From Flavobacterium panacagri (GTDB taxonomy: Bacteria; Bacteroidota; Bacteroidia; Flavobacteriales; Flavobacteriaceae): a stretch of DNA of 64,000 nt. Location of the stretch: contig NZ_CP119766.1 in the NCBI RefSeq assembly GCF_030378165.1, positions 4,960,001 through 5,024,000 of the forward strand, in the 5' to 3' direction. This document shows, piece by piece, positions 49,993 through 59,510 of this stretch; position 1 is the stretch's first letter; every line of letters starts with the position of its first letter. Made by a program: the position numbers and the translations under genes. A model generated the notes under the pieces. The model did not search any database. It saw only the letters and a program-made list of their open reading frames with translations, and was not told where the DNA came from.

Positions 49993-52818
49993 ATGCCTAC
50001 TTCATTTAAACATACCGCCTTAAAAGTTTTAAAGATTACCGGAATTACAATTGCGGTAATCTTGTTTTTGCTATTTATAATTCCGATGTTGTTTCCTGGT
50101 AAAATTGCTTCGGAAGTAAAGAAAATTGCTAACGAACGATTGGATACCAAGTTGGATTTTACCAAATCTAAGCTTTCGTTTTTTACTCATTTCCCATCCC
50201 TCACTGTTTCTTTAGATAATTTGTCTTTAACGGGTTCTAAACCTTTCAGCAATGATACTTTATTGAAAGCTGATGAAGTTGCTTTCGGAATCAATTTACA
50301 ACGTTTGATTTTTGACAATGAAGTCAAAATCAATAAACTCTATGTTTCTGATGCCTTAATTAATGTAATGGTAAACGAAAAAGGTCAAGCCAATTACAAT
50401 ATTTATGTGGCGCCAGAAGACCGAAAAGATGAAAAAGAAGATCCAAATGCTCCTGAAGAAGGAACCGCAATAAGATTAGAAAGAATCGATTTAAAAAACT
50501 GTCATGTAAAATACAATGATCGTTCCGCTAAAATCTTAGTTGATGCTAAAGGATTTAATTACGTTGGAAAAGGAAATTTAAGCGAAGATATTTTTGATCT
50601 GGCGACAGATGCCAGAATCGATAACTTAGATTTCTTTTATGATAGAACGGGTTATTTAAGGAGGAAAAAAGTACAAGCCGATTTAATTACCCGAATCAAT
50701 ACGCATTCGCTTTCGTTTATTCTTCAAAAAAATGAATTAAAAATCAATAAACTGCCTTTAAAATTTACTGGGTTATTTACCATTTTAAGAGACGGATACA
50801 AAATCAATATTAAAGCGGCTTCAGAGAATACAACTGTCAAAGATTTATTGTCTGTAATGCCTCCTGAATATTTGACTTGGCTAGAGAAAACAGAAATTTC
50901 GGGACGAAGTGACTTATTACTGACCTTTAAAGGAGATTACAATGTTCCTAAAAAACAAAAACCAAATTTAGCTTTCAATCTCAAAATTAATGAAGGCTCC
51001 GTTAATTACAAAGACGCACCTGTTCCATTAAAAGATTTTCAGATGGATCTAAATGCTATTCTTCCGTCTTTAGATACCGAACAACTTTTAGTAAATCTTA
51101 GAACCTTGAAATTTAAAGTGGGCGAAAAAGATTATTTCAATGCTTATCTGCACAGTAAAGGTTTAAGTGAAATGAACATCAATGCCAGTGTAAAAGGAGA
51201 TCTAGATTTAGCTGTTGTTGATGCCGCACTAGGACTAAACAGTGTTGATTTAAAAGGAATTTTAAAAACGAATATACAAGCCAGAGGATTATTCAGCACT
51301 TCTAAAAAACTGTTTCCAAAAACGATTGGAGGCATCTCATTACGAAATGGCTGGCTGAAAACCGAATATTATCCAAACCCAATTACCAATATTACCTTTG
51401 TGGCTAATATGCTGAACAAAGCAGGAACTTTTCAGGATTTAATTGTGGCGGTCGCTCCTGCTTCTTTCACATTTGAAGGAAATCCAGTTTATGTAAATGC
51501 AACCTTATCTGACTTTAGTGATTTGGCTTATGATGCCAAAATTAAAGGCGAATTGAACGTAGGCAGAATTTATCAGGTTTTCTCTCAAAAAGGATTGGAT
51601 CTAACGGGTTATGCCAAAGCCGATCTTTCGTTAAAAGGAAAACAAAGTTACGCCACGACTGGACAATATGATAAACTGGACAACAAAGGAACTTTGATTC
51701 TTAAAAATATAAAAGCAACTTCTGAATTATTCCCAAAAGCTTTTTTCATCAAACAGGGAAATTTCCGTTTTCAGAATGAGAAAATGTGGTTTGAGAAATT
51801 TAATGCTTCTTACGGAAAATCTGATTTTGATATTAACGGTTATCTTCTAAATACGATCAATTACTTTTTAGAATCTAACGGAACTTTAAGCGGTAATTTC
51901 AACTTAAAATCAAAACTGATCAATGTGGATGAATTTATGGCGCTTGAAGAAGGAGAAAATAAAGATCAAAAGACTGAAATTGAATATGCAAAAGAAGATC
52001 ATCCAAAAATGAGCGGTGTTGTTATGATTCCGAAAAATTTAAATGTCTCTTTAACGGCAAATGCAGATAAAATCGAATACAACGGACTTATTTTCAATAA
52101 ATTATCAGGAAAAATTGGTGTAAAAAAAGAAGGATTTTACTTAGAAAACACTACCTTTAATATCATTGACTGTATTTTAGGAATTAATGCCTCGTATAAA
52201 GACGAATCGCCTACAGCAGCACATTTTGACGCACACTTTACGGCAAAAGATTTTGATGTGCAGAGAGCATACAAAGAAATTCCGATGTTTCATGAGATGG
52301 TTACTGCAGCCGAAAAAGCCCACGGAATCGTTTCTGTCGACTATAAAATTAAAGGCGACTTAGACGGAAATATGAGCCCAATTTATGAATCTCTGCAAGG
52401 TGGCGGTACTTTGAATCTACGCGATGTAAAAATTAAAGGCCTAAAATTATTTGACGGAATTAGCTCTAAAACAGGACAAAATGGTTTGAATAATCCTGAT
52501 ATGAAAGGAATTGAAGTCAAATCAACAATAGATAAAAACCTAATTAATATTGAGCCATTTACCTTTACTGTAGCCAGCTTTAGGCCTACAATAAAAGGAA
52601 CTACAAGCTTTGACGGACTTTTGGATCTTAAAATGCGTCTTGGACTTCCTCTTTGGGGAATTATTGGATTTCCAATTGTCATTACTGGAACTCATGAAGC
52701 TCCAAAAATTAAAATCTTCAGCAAAACTGGGCAAGAAATTAATCCTGCAGTTTATGATGAAAAACATAATAAAGTGATTCGCAAAGAAAAAGTAAGTAAA
52801 CCCAAAGCAAAATCATAA
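49993..52818 (+). CDS. AsmA-family outer-membrane biogenesis protein
   Basis: 941 residues. An N-terminal membrane helix (VLKITGITIAVILFLLFIIP) precedes a very long periplasmic part with the AsmA opening domain (LDTKLDFTKSKLSFFTHFPS, LTVSLDNLSLTGSKPF) and a C-terminal AsmA-like block (MSGVVMIPKNLNVSLTAN to SFRPTIKGTTSFDGLLDL). Such proteins form beta-groove bridges thought to carry phospholipids between membranes. Its place after an Mla-type operon supports an envelope-lipid role. Its stop overlaps the next start by one base. Confidence 0.9.
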   Translation: MPTSFKHTALKVLKITGITIAVILFLLFIIPMLFPGKIASEVKKIANERLDTKLDFTKSKLSFFTHFPSLTVSLDNLSLTGSKPFSNDTLLKADEVAFGINLQRLIFDNEVKINKLYVSDALINVMVNEKGQANYNIYVAPEDRKDEKEDPNAPEEGTAIRLERIDLKNCHVKYNDRSAKILVDAKGFNYVGKGNLSEDIFDLATDARIDNLDFFYDRTGYLRRKKVQADLITRINTHSLSFILQKNELKINKLPLKFTGLFTILRDGYKINIKAASENTTVKDLLSVMPPEYLTWLEKTEISGRSDLLLTFKGDYNVPKKQKPNLAFNLKINEGSVNYKDAPVPLKDFQMDLNAILPSLDTEQLLVNLRTLKFKVGEKDYFNAYLHSKGLSEMNINASVKGDLDLAVVDAALGLNSVDLKGILKTNIQARGLFSTSKKLFPKTIGGISLRNGWLKTEYYPNPITNITFVANMLNKAGTFQDLIVAVAPASFTFEGNPVYVNATLSDFSDLAYDAKIKGELNVGRIYQVFSQKGLDLTGYAKADLSLKGKQSYATTGQYDKLDNKGTLILKNIKATSELFPKAFFIKQGNFRFQNEKMWFEKFNASYGKSDFDINGYLLNTINYFLESNGTLSGNFNLKSKLINVDEFMALEEGENKDQKTEIEYAKEDHPKMSGVVMIPKNLNVSLTANADKIEYNGLIFNKLSGKIGVKKEGFYLENTTFNIIDCILGINASYKDESPTAAHFDAHFTAKDFDVQRAYKEIPMFHEMVTAAEKAHGIVSVDYKIKGDLDGNMSPIYESLQGGGTLNLRDVKIKGLKLFDGISSKTGQNGLNNPDMKGIEVKSTIDKNLINIEPFTFTVASFRPTIKGTTSFDGLLDLKMRLGLPLWGIIGFPIVITGTHEAPKIKIFSKTGQEINPAVYDEKHNKVIRKEKVSKPKAKS

Positions 52819-53330
52819 TGAAATCGAAATCACAACATAATAATAGTGCATTCGAAAAGTTTGCTACAAAAGTTTCTAAAGCTGCAGGAAGCACAACGGC
52901 TTTCATAAGTGCCTTTATTATAGTTGTAGCTTGGGCAGTTTCAGGGCCTATTTTCGATTATTCAGAAACTTGGCAGTTAGTTATTAATACGGGAACAACC
53001 ATTATTACTTTCTTGATGGTTTTCTTAATTCAGAAAGCCCAAAATAAAGATTCACTTGCCATTCAGTTAAAATTAAATGAACTCGTTGCATCCAATGAAT
53101 CATCCAGTAATAGTTTGGTAGATATTGAAAGTATGACCGAAGAGGAAATGATCATCATCCAGAAATATTACCATCGTTTAAGTGAATTAGCCAAAAAAGA
53201 TGAAAGTATTAAAACTTCTCATTCTATAGCCGAAGCTCATGAACTTCATAATCGTAAGCAACAGAAAAATAATAAACCTATAAATAAAAAAACTACCAAA
53301 AGTCCCACCAAAAACAACACCAAAAAATGA
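52818..53330 (+). CDS. Low-affinity iron permease family protein
   Basis: 170 residues. Two membrane segments (STTAFISAFIIVVAWAVSGP and LVINTGTTIITFLMVFLIQK) and the pattern AFEKFATKVSKAAGSTTAF, IFDYSETWQLVINTGTTI and IQKAQNKDSLAIQLKLNEL match the Pfam Iron_permease family (PF04120). A Lys/Asn-rich tail ends the protein. Despite the family name, iron transport by the bacterial members is not established. The start overlaps the AsmA stop (TAATG), so translation is coupled. Confidence 0.9.
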   Translation: MKSKSQHNNSAFEKFATKVSKAAGSTTAFISAFIIVVAWAVSGPIFDYSETWQLVINTGTTIITFLMVFLIQKAQNKDSLAIQLKLNELVASNESSSNSLVDIESMTEEEMIIIQKYYHRLSELAKKDESIKTSHSIAEAHELHNRKQQKNNKPINKKTTKSPTKNNTKK

Positions 53331-54526
53331 AATTAAGTTCAACCGAAACTTATTGGCCTCTAAAAAATGCCATGAAGCACAGTTATCCCTCCATTGATAC
53401 GGATCTCACTACTGATATTCTAATTATTGGCGGAGGAATTACTGGAGCGCTGACCGCTTATAAGCTGGTCAATGAAGGAAAAAGAATTATACTGGTAGAC
53501 CGACGCGACGTTTGCGGAGGAAGCACCTCCGGAAGCACCGCATTGCTGCAGTATGAAATTGATGTCCCTTTACATCAGCTTATTAAACTACGAGGCGCCA
53601 AATGTGCTGTAGACAGTTACCAAAATGGCAAAAAAGCCATTTTTGATCTTCGCAATATTATTGATAATATTGGCTGCGACTGCGATTTTGAGTTTAAGAA
53701 AAGTATCTATTTTACCACCTTGAAAAAAGATGTTCCTTTTCTAAAAAATGAATACAAAATGCGAAAACAGCATGGATTTGAAATCAGCTGGCTGAGTCGA
53801 TTTGAACTTCAAAAAATGGGTTTAAACGCCATTGCAGGCATCGAATCTAAAACAGCTGCTGTAATGGATCCTTTTAAACTAGCAAACGATCTTTTATATC
53901 ACTGTCATCAAAAAGGAATGCAGATTTATGACCGTACAAACATAACTGCAATCCAGCATCAAAAAGGAAAAATTATCGCGCATACTGATTCTAAAAATAC
54001 AATAACAGCCTCTCATATTATACACTGTACAGGTTATGAGAGCACGGAAACATTAAATGAAAAAGTAGTTGATTTAAAAAGCACCTATGTCATTGCTTCT
54101 GAAAGTCAGCCTGATCTTCCGGAACATTTTAAACATGCTATATTCTGGGATACAGCATCGCCCTATCATTACATCAGAACTACTGAAGACAATAGAATTA
54201 TTATAGGCGGTGGCGACGAAGATTTTAAAGATGCTAGAAAACGAGATAAATTATTGCCTAAAAAAGAACAGTATCTTCTAAAGCAGTTTTTTAAGCGTTT
54301 TCCAGATCTTGATTTTAAAATTGATTACTCCTGGGCAGGAACTTTTGGAGAAACCAAAGACGGACTTCCCTATTTCGGAAAACCAAATCCAAGACGAAAT
54401 GAACATTATATTTTGGGATTTGGAGGCAACGGAATTACGTTCAGCGTTATTGGAATGAATTCTATTCTGGATTCTCTCCACAATAAAAAAAATACAGATT
54501 TAGAGTATTATAAGTTTGGAAGGTAA
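53327..54526 (+). CDS. FAD-dependent oxidoreductase (DAO family)
   Basis: 399 residues. The dinucleotide-binding motif GGGITG lies at 35-40 with a following VDRRDVCGGSTSGSTALLQY that is characteristic of the DAO family branch related to glycine/D-amino acid oxidases. The C-terminal FAD motif is near GLPYFGKPNPRRNEHYILGF. Many relatives end in a Rieske [2Fe-2S] domain; none is visible here. The start overlaps the previous stop by 4 bp. The substrate is unknown; the operon context with envelope genes may be incidental. Confidence 0.92.
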   Translation: MKLSSTETYWPLKNAMKHSYPSIDTDLTTDILIIGGGITGALTAYKLVNEGKRIILVDRRDVCGGSTSGSTALLQYEIDVPLHQLIKLRGAKCAVDSYQNGKKAIFDLRNIIDNIGCDCDFEFKKSIYFTTLKKDVPFLKNEYKMRKQHGFEISWLSRFELQKMGLNAIAGIESKTAAVMDPFKLANDLLYHCHQKGMQIYDRTNITAIQHQKGKIIAHTDSKNTITASHIIHCTGYESTETLNEKVVDLKSTYVIASESQPDLPEHFKHAIFWDTASPYHYIRTTEDNRIIIGGGDEDFKDARKRDKLLPKKEQYLLKQFFKRFPDLDFKIDYSWAGTFGETKDGLPYFGKPNPRRNEHYILGFGGNGITFSVIGMNSILDSLHNKKNTDLEYYKFGR

Positions 54527-54535
54527 CTTTTTATA

Positions 54536-54612
54536 GATACAAAGGCCCAGAGTAACAAAGTGACAAAGGTTTTAACTATGTGTGGAAAGCCTTTGTCACT
54601 TTGAATCTCTTT
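54536..54612. repeat. Palindromic ACAAAGTGACAAAG repeat
   Basis: CAAAGTGACAAAGG (54556-54569) pairs perfectly with CCTTTGTCACTTTG (54590-54603). The loop contains AACTATGTGTGGAAA, which echoes the ~140-bp repeat family. It lies between convergent genes and may terminate both. Confidence 0.75.
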
Positions 54613-55563
54613 TTAAAGAACTAACTCCATCTGAATATTGCATCTCTTATATGGCGTTTCCAATCCAAAAACTTTCTCAAAACCAAGTTTATAATATAGG
54701 TTTATTGCAGGTTTTAGAATGGTATTGCTTTCTAAATAGATTTTTTTTGCTCCCAGTTCTTTAGCTTTATCAGCAATTGCTTTTCCTAAAAGCCAGCCAA
54801 TACTTTTTCCCTGCGCTTTTGGAGAAACAGCCATTTTTGCCATTTCAAAATCGTATTCCGAATTTTCCATTTTGATAAGAGCGCAGACGCCTACGGGTTC
54901 ATTTTCATATAAAGCAACCAAGATTTTTCCACCTTTTTTCAAAATATATTCTTCAGGATTATCTAATGCTTTATAATCAGATTCTTCCATTTCAAAATAT
55001 TTAGAAATCCATTCTACATTTAATGCTCTAAAGGCTTCTTTATATTTAGGCTCATATTCTACAATTTCTACATCTTTGCTTTCACGAAGTTTTTTCTGAT
55101 CGCTCACTCTTTTAAACATTGACTTTTGACCTAATAAATGCTCCCATTCTTCCAGTGCCGCCCAAAGATTGTGTTTTGATTCTGAAATTAAACCATCAAT
55201 AGCAACATCAATATCTTCTAACTGCTGCTGAATCGTTTTAGAAAGAGAAAGTCCTTTTGCAGTCAAAACGACATTATTTCTTCTTTTATCATCTGTTTTT
55301 AAACTTTCTTCTACTATTCCAGCATTCGTCATTTCTTGAATAATTTTACTGACAGAAGGCTGTGAATGACCAATTTCATTTGCAATTTCAGTAATTGTTA
55401 ATTCTCTTTCTTCGGTCAAAACATAAAAAACAGGAAACCATTTCGGCACAAAATCAACACCGTACAATTCATAAATTTTAGAAGCATCATCTGTTATAGC
55501 TGCTGTCATTAATCGTAAACGACTTCCTAGAGCCGCTTTACCTACTTTATCAAAAAATTCCAT
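54613..55563 (-). CDS. MarR-GNAT fusion: HTH regulator with N-acetyltransferase domain
   Basis: 316 residues. About 1-150 form a MarR-type winged helix (ELTITEIANEIGHSQPSVSK, DDKRRNNVVLTAKG). About 160-316 form a GNAT acetyltransferase (VALYENEPVGVCALIKMENS, MAVSPKAQGKSIGWLLGKAI with the acetyl-CoA loop Q-x-x-x-x-G, and AINLYYKLGFEKVF). Such bifunctional proteins are common; the acetyltransferase may modify a small molecule sensed by the regulatory half. A perfect palindrome TATAACTAGTTATA lies 13 bp upstream of the start and is a likely operator. Confidence 0.92.
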   Translation of the reverse strand: MEFFDKVGKAALGSRLRLMTAAITDDASKIYELYGVDFVPKWFPVFYVLTEERELTITEIANEIGHSQPSVSKIIQEMTNAGIVEESLKTDDKRRNNVVLTAKGLSLSKTIQQQLEDIDVAIDGLISESKHNLWAALEEWEHLLGQKSMFKRVSDQKKLRESKDVEIVEYEPKYKEAFRALNVEWISKYFEMEESDYKALDNPEEYILKKGGKILVALYENEPVGVCALIKMENSEYDFEMAKMAVSPKAQGKSIGWLLGKAIADKAKELGAKKIYLESNTILKPAINLYYKLGFEKVFGLETPYKRCNIQMELVL

Positions 55564-55575
55564 AATAATTAATTA

Positions 55576-55589
55576 TATAACTAGTTATA
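55576..55589 (-). promoter_or_regulatory. Candidate MarR operator upstream of the MarR-GNAT gene
   Basis: TATAACTAGTTATA is a perfect 14-bp palindrome, 13 bp upstream of the start codon, in a strongly AT-rich region. Its place suits autorepression by the MarR-type HTH encoded just below it. Confidence 0.6.
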
Positions 55590-55619
55590 CAAATGTATAA
55601 TTTTTTTTAAATACTAAGC

Positions 55620-55782
55620 AAATGAGGTTCTAAGATTCTAAGTTTTTTAACTTAAAATTCTTAGAACCTCAGCGTTTATATATCATGCTTTAGAGCTAAC
55701 GACTTTATATTTAATTATTTAGTTACTATTCTAATTCAAAACTTTGGATCTTAGCGTCTTAGAAGCTTAGTAACTTAGGCTT
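55620..55782. repeat. Palindromic TTCTAAG-type repeat
   Basis: GAGGTTCTAAGA (55624-55635) pairs with TCTTAGAACCTC (55659-55670). A run of CTTAG/CTAAG phrases follows near 55752-55779 (TTAGCGTCTTAGAAGCTTAG). The same phrases recur at 59525-59555 and 63710-63750. No gene. Confidence 0.75.
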
Positions 55783-56808
55783 TTACGCCGTTATAGCCAA
55801 CGAATTCAAATTAAACTTATACTCTTTTGGACTGCAGTTGAATTTTTGTTTGAAGATTTTTGAGAAATAACTTCTGCTCGTAAAACCGATACAATACACG
55901 ATTTCAGAAATATTTAAATCAGAAGTTCTGATTAAGATTTCTGCTTTTAATACGCGCATATGTGTAATATAATCGTTGACTGTACGGTTGTGAATCATTT
56001 TAAATCCTTCCTGCAATTTATTTGGAGATAAACCTGATTTTTTGCTTAACGATTTTATTGAAAAAGCTTCTTCTGGACTTGTTTTTATAAATTCCGAAAG
56101 TTCTTTGATTTCTTCCATTTCTCTTAAAGTCAATCCATTTGAATCATTTGCAAAAGCATGTAAATCGTCTGAATGCTGTTGAATTTCCATTGCTAGAATA
56201 ATTCTCATAATCCCTTCTTTTAATAAATTTCTAACAATTCCGCTTTGTGTAATCGAATTAAGTTGCTCGATTTTTTCGGCAATCTGTAAATTATAAGAAC
56301 CAATATAAAAGAAATCCTGCACTAGATTATTTTCAAAAAAAGTATCCTTTACCTGTTGATTTAAAGAATGAGATTGAGTTATGGCATCAGTTTGAGTTCC
56401 AACAATAATTAAAGTCAGTTTGGTTTTCTTTCCTTTTTCAAAGTATAAAACATTATCCTGATTCTGTTTCGAAGTAACAATAGCCGTTTGAAACGTTTTT
56501 AATTTTCGTTCCTCTCCATTCAATCCGAAACTATGTGATAAATTTCCTTTAGAGCAATAGGCAAAATAAATAGGCGAAGACTTTACATTAAGGATATCCA
56601 ATCGAACATCTGCTGAAAATGTCATATCAAACTGCACATAAGAAATATTATCATTAAAGGAAGCTCCAACAATAGAACCTTCTGCAAAACTGTTTTCGAC
56701 TTCCAATGAGTATTCGTCTAAATCAAAAGCAACCTTACCTCCAAAATTAGCTTGAAGTTCATCAAATATATTCTGAGTTTTCTCTGTATTTATAGTAATA
56801 ATTTTCAT
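55783..56808 (-). CDS. AraC-family transcriptional regulator
   Basis: 341 residues. The C-terminal ~100 residues carry the AraC double HTH: SIKSLSKKSGLSPNKLQEGF and LNISEIVYCIGFTSRSYFSK followed by IFKQKFNCSPKEYK. The N-terminal ~220 residues form a cupin-like sensor region with a DMTFSADVRLDILNVKSSPI stretch and are not assigned. It reads away from the DNA-deoxyinosine glycosylase gene; a ~190-bp divergent promoter lies between. No target is evident. Confidence 0.9.
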   Translation of the reverse strand: MKIITINTEKTQNIFDELQANFGGKVAFDLDEYSLEVENSFAEGSIVGASFNDNISYVQFDMTFSADVRLDILNVKSSPIYFAYCSKGNLSHSFGLNGEERKLKTFQTAIVTSKQNQDNVLYFEKGKKTKLTLIIVGTQTDAITQSHSLNQQVKDTFFENNLVQDFFYIGSYNLQIAEKIEQLNSITQSGIVRNLLKEGIMRIILAMEIQQHSDDLHAFANDSNGLTLREMEEIKELSEFIKTSPEEAFSIKSLSKKSGLSPNKLQEGFKMIHNRTVNDYITHMRVLKAEILIRTSDLNISEIVYCIGFTSRSYFSKIFKQKFNCSPKEYKFNLNSLAITA

Positions 56809-57001
56809 GACGATGGGATTTAAATTCTACATCTGCAAAACAAACTTTAAAACGAACTACCTTATTAGTATTTCTAAAAATCTGAATGTCAAAGTTCGCC
56901 CAATCACAGACCAAAAATGTTATATAATTTTCTGGTTTTGTTTTATAATTCCTTATTAATGCTTATTTTAACATAAATCAACAAACATCGGTTTATACAA
57001 T

Positions 57002-57487
57002 ATGAAAAGTTTTTCTTTTGCCCCAATAAGTTCAAAAAAATCTAAAATCTTAATTTTAGGTACGATGCCTGGAACAAAATCTTTAGAACTCAATCAATAC
57101 TATGGACACAATCAAAACAATTTTTGGAAATTTCTATTCTCAATTCTCGAAGAAGAATTTTCATACGATTATGAAACTAGAAAAGAATTATTAATCAAAA
57201 AAAATATTGCCCTTTGGGATGTCTTACAATTTTGTGATCGTGTAGGCAGTTTGGACAGCGCTATCAAAAACGAAATTGCCAATGATTTTGAAAATTTTCT
57301 AGAAAATCATCCATCAATTAATGTTATAATTTTTAATGGACAAAAAGCAGCAGCCTTTTTTAAGAAATATGTCCATTTAAAGAAAGAATATAAACAAATC
57401 ACTCTTCCATCTACCAGTCCCGCCAATGCTGGAAAGGCTTTTCAGGACAAATTGAATGAATGGAAAGTCATTAAAACCTTATTATAA
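57002..57487 (+). CDS. DNA-deoxyinosine glycosylase (UDG-superfamily HDG type)
   Basis: 161 residues. The family opening is clear: SKILILGTMPGTKSLELNQY followed by YGHNQNNFWKFLF, with residues GTMPG at 20-24 and an Asn-rich stretch at 31-40 as in hypoxanthine-DNA glycosylases of the UDG superfamily. The second active-site part is LPSTSPANAG near residue 140. In this family the enzyme removes hypoxanthine produced by adenine deamination. The gene is single, divergent from an AraC regulator. Confidence 0.9.
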   Translation: MKSFSFAPISSKKSKILILGTMPGTKSLELNQYYGHNQNNFWKFLFSILEEEFSYDYETRKELLIKKNIALWDVLQFCDRVGSLDSAIKNEIANDFENFLENHPSINVIIFNGQKAAAFFKKYVHLKKEYKQITLPSTSPANAGKAFQDKLNEWKVIKTLL

Positions 57488-57721
57488 TAGTTCATTATTT
57501 ATAAAATTAAAATCCAAATATTGGAATCATGTAACTTTTTCCGATTAAAATATAACAAATTACCGCTGCTCTTGAAGTAATTTTACAAAAAGAAAAACAA
57601 GTCCTAGTGAAGATTTGATTAACGAAGAGGAAAGACTTTATTCTTACTAAAATTACTTAGAAAACTGTAAAAAGTTTATACTATAAAGAGAACATTGGTT
57701 ATGTTAGTTTATTTTTGGGAA

Positions 57722-57760
57722 AAAGCTGCTCTATAATTTTATAGAGCAGCTTTGTTTTTT
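57722..57760. terminator. Terminator hairpin
   Basis: AAAGCTGCTCTATAA pairs with a matching TATAGAGCAGCTTT around a short loop, followed by GTTTTTTAG. It lies between the glycosylase gene and the DUF6526-like gene. The rest of the gap (57488-57721) contains no gene I can support. Confidence 0.8.
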
Positions 57761-57783
57761 AGAGTACCTTTAAAAGAAAAAAC

Positions 57784-58218
57784 ATGAAGATTCAAACCTA
57801 TTACAATCATATACGGTTCTACAAACCGCACCATTTTATATATTATCCTATCTTAATTATATTTTTAATTAGCAGTATTTATTTTGCTATTACAACCGAA
57901 GATCATTTAATTTGGTCGTTTATAAGTATAGCCTTTATTTTCCTTTTTGCAGTCGCTTATATGCTGCGTCAGCATTATGCTTTAACACTGCAAAATCGAA
58001 TTGTGCGTTTGGAAATGCGTTATCGTTATTTTACTTTAACAGGCAAAAGATTTGAAGAATTTGAATATAAATTAACTGACGATCAAATATTTGCTTTAAG
58101 ATTTGCTCCAGACAATGAATTGATTCCACTTGTCGAAGATGCCTTAAAAAATAGTTTAAGCGGTGATGCAATAAAAAAAGCCATCGTACATTGGAAAGCA
58201 GATTATCACCGAGTTTAG
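57784..58218 (+). CDS. DUF6526-like small membrane protein
   Basis: 144 residues. Opens with QTYYNHIRFYKPHHFIYYPI, the QNYxNHxRYxPxHHF-type start typical of a Bacteroidota family annotated DUF6526, then two membrane helices (FIYYPILIIFLISSIYFAI and IWSFISIAFIFLFAVAYML) and a cytoplasmic tail with IVRLEMRYRYFTLTGKRFEE. Function unknown. The start is 24 bp after the terminator stem's T run; the gene has its own transcript. Confidence 0.75.
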   Translation: MKIQTYYNHIRFYKPHHFIYYPILIIFLISSIYFAITTEDHLIWSFISIAFIFLFAVAYMLRQHYALTLQNRIVRLEMRYRYFTLTGKRFEEFEYKLTDDQIFALRFAPDNELIPLVEDALKNSLSGDAIKKAIVHWKADYHRV

Positions 58219-58349
58219 CAATTTCAATGGCGAAAGTCAATGCAATGACTAAAATCAATGGCAAAAATCAATAGGAATGCCTAATGTTTCCTTTTAAAAT
58301 TGACATTTTTATTCTTATTGATATTGTTTACTGAAATTGATATTGAATT

Positions 58350-59510
58350 TTACTTCTTCTTATTGAAAGGCAAATAAATAAAAAACAGTAAAAACCAAAC
58401 GGAAACAATTACCATAAAATATATTCCAATAATATTAGGATGCAGATAATTAGGTTCGTAAAAGAGTCTTTCTAAAATCGTAAACTTTTCTGTCAAAGCC
58501 TTTCTATCAAAAATATTTTGGATGCCGCTTATTGGATCGTCATGATTATCTCTATAACGATAAACGTCTTGTGTTAATACTTTTGGAACTATACTTGACT
58601 CGATTTTGTATTTTCTAAACAACGTATCCAATTTCTGAAACTCATAAGTCAAAGAATCTTTTTTAGATTGATACAATAACTTATAGCGATCTTTAGCCAA
58701 CTGATATTGCTGTTTATAAACAGAATCTCCCTTTATTGGTTTAAACAAAGATTTGTTTTGTAAAAAGATACAAATATCATCATCGTGTTCTGGATGTACC
58801 TGAACGCTCTTAAAAATGATTTCTGTACTATCATTAATCACTTTTTTTGAGATAATTCTTTTGTATAATTCTTCTTTATCAAAACCAAGAATATCTAGAA
58901 TACTATCTGCTTTATTAGTTGTTTTATCAAAAGTGTTTGTTAAGACCTTGATTGTATCAACACTATAATAATTGGTTTCAATTATCGGATATTCGCCTGG
59001 AACAATTGTATCTTCCTGTTTAATTACGGGATAAGGTTTTGGGTATAAAATGTTCTCATAATTAAATAATTTATCAGAACTGTAAGAAGTGAATCCATAC
59101 AAAAACGGATTGAGAACATTCAGCAGTCTCTTATCCTTATTAAAATCATTTTCAGAAAGTTCTGTTTTTAATTTGGCATTCATCCCAAAACTATAACTGA
59201 TAAAAAATGAGAATGTTAAAAAAGAAATCAGCAATAAACAACCTGCAATTTGAAACAAACTTCCTATTTTATAACTTTCTCTCGAATGATTTTTCACTAA
59301 AAAAATCAGAAAGAAAAGTAAAAATAACCCACTCACAAAAAAATGTGAAATGGAAACGTCATCATAAAATTTAAAGCGGTAAAACTCTGTATAAATATCA
59401 ATATTTGCTATTCCTTCAAAAGTAAAATAACCGTATAAAAAATAAACTAAATGAATGAAGGCTAATACAAGTAAAGATTTTACGAAATAACGTTTTAAGT
59501 TTTGGGTCAT
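58350..59510 (-). CDS. Multi-span membrane protein of unknown function
   Basis: 386 residues with three membrane helices in the N-terminal third (SLLVLAFIHLVYFLYGYF, ISHFFVSGLFLLFFLIFLV, FQIAGCLLLISFLTFSFFIS), a ~230-residue charged domain rich in Asp, Lys and Tyr, and a final helix (IIGIYFMVIVSVWFLLFFIY). The large domain has no motif that I recognise. The gene is preceded by a long tandem-repeat region that separates it from the MATE gene. Confidence 0.7.
   Translation of the reverse strand: MTQNLKRYFVKSLLVLAFIHLVYFLYGYFTFEGIANIDIYTEFYRFKFYDDVSISHFFVSGLFLLFFLIFLVKNHSRESYKIGSLFQIAGCLLLISFLTFSFFISYSFGMNAKLKTELSENDFNKDKRLLNVLNPFLYGFTSYSSDKLFNYENILYPKPYPVIKQEDTIVPGEYPIIETNYYSVDTIKVLTNTFDKTTNKADSILDILGFDKEELYKRIISKKVINDSTEIIFKSVQVHPEHDDDICIFLQNKSLFKPIKGDSVYKQQYQLAKDRYKLLYQSKKDSLTYEFQKLDTLFRKYKIESSIVPKVLTQDVYRYRDNHDDPISGIQNIFDRKALTEKFTILERLFYEPNYLHPNIIGIYFMVIVSVWFLLFFIYLPFNKKK

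Noticed and set aside
57560..57655. Remnant of a coding region after the deoxyinosine glycosylase gene
   Set aside because: A short open stretch (SPSEDLINEEERLYSY, then stop) is visible but has no counterpart in the window and could be chance.
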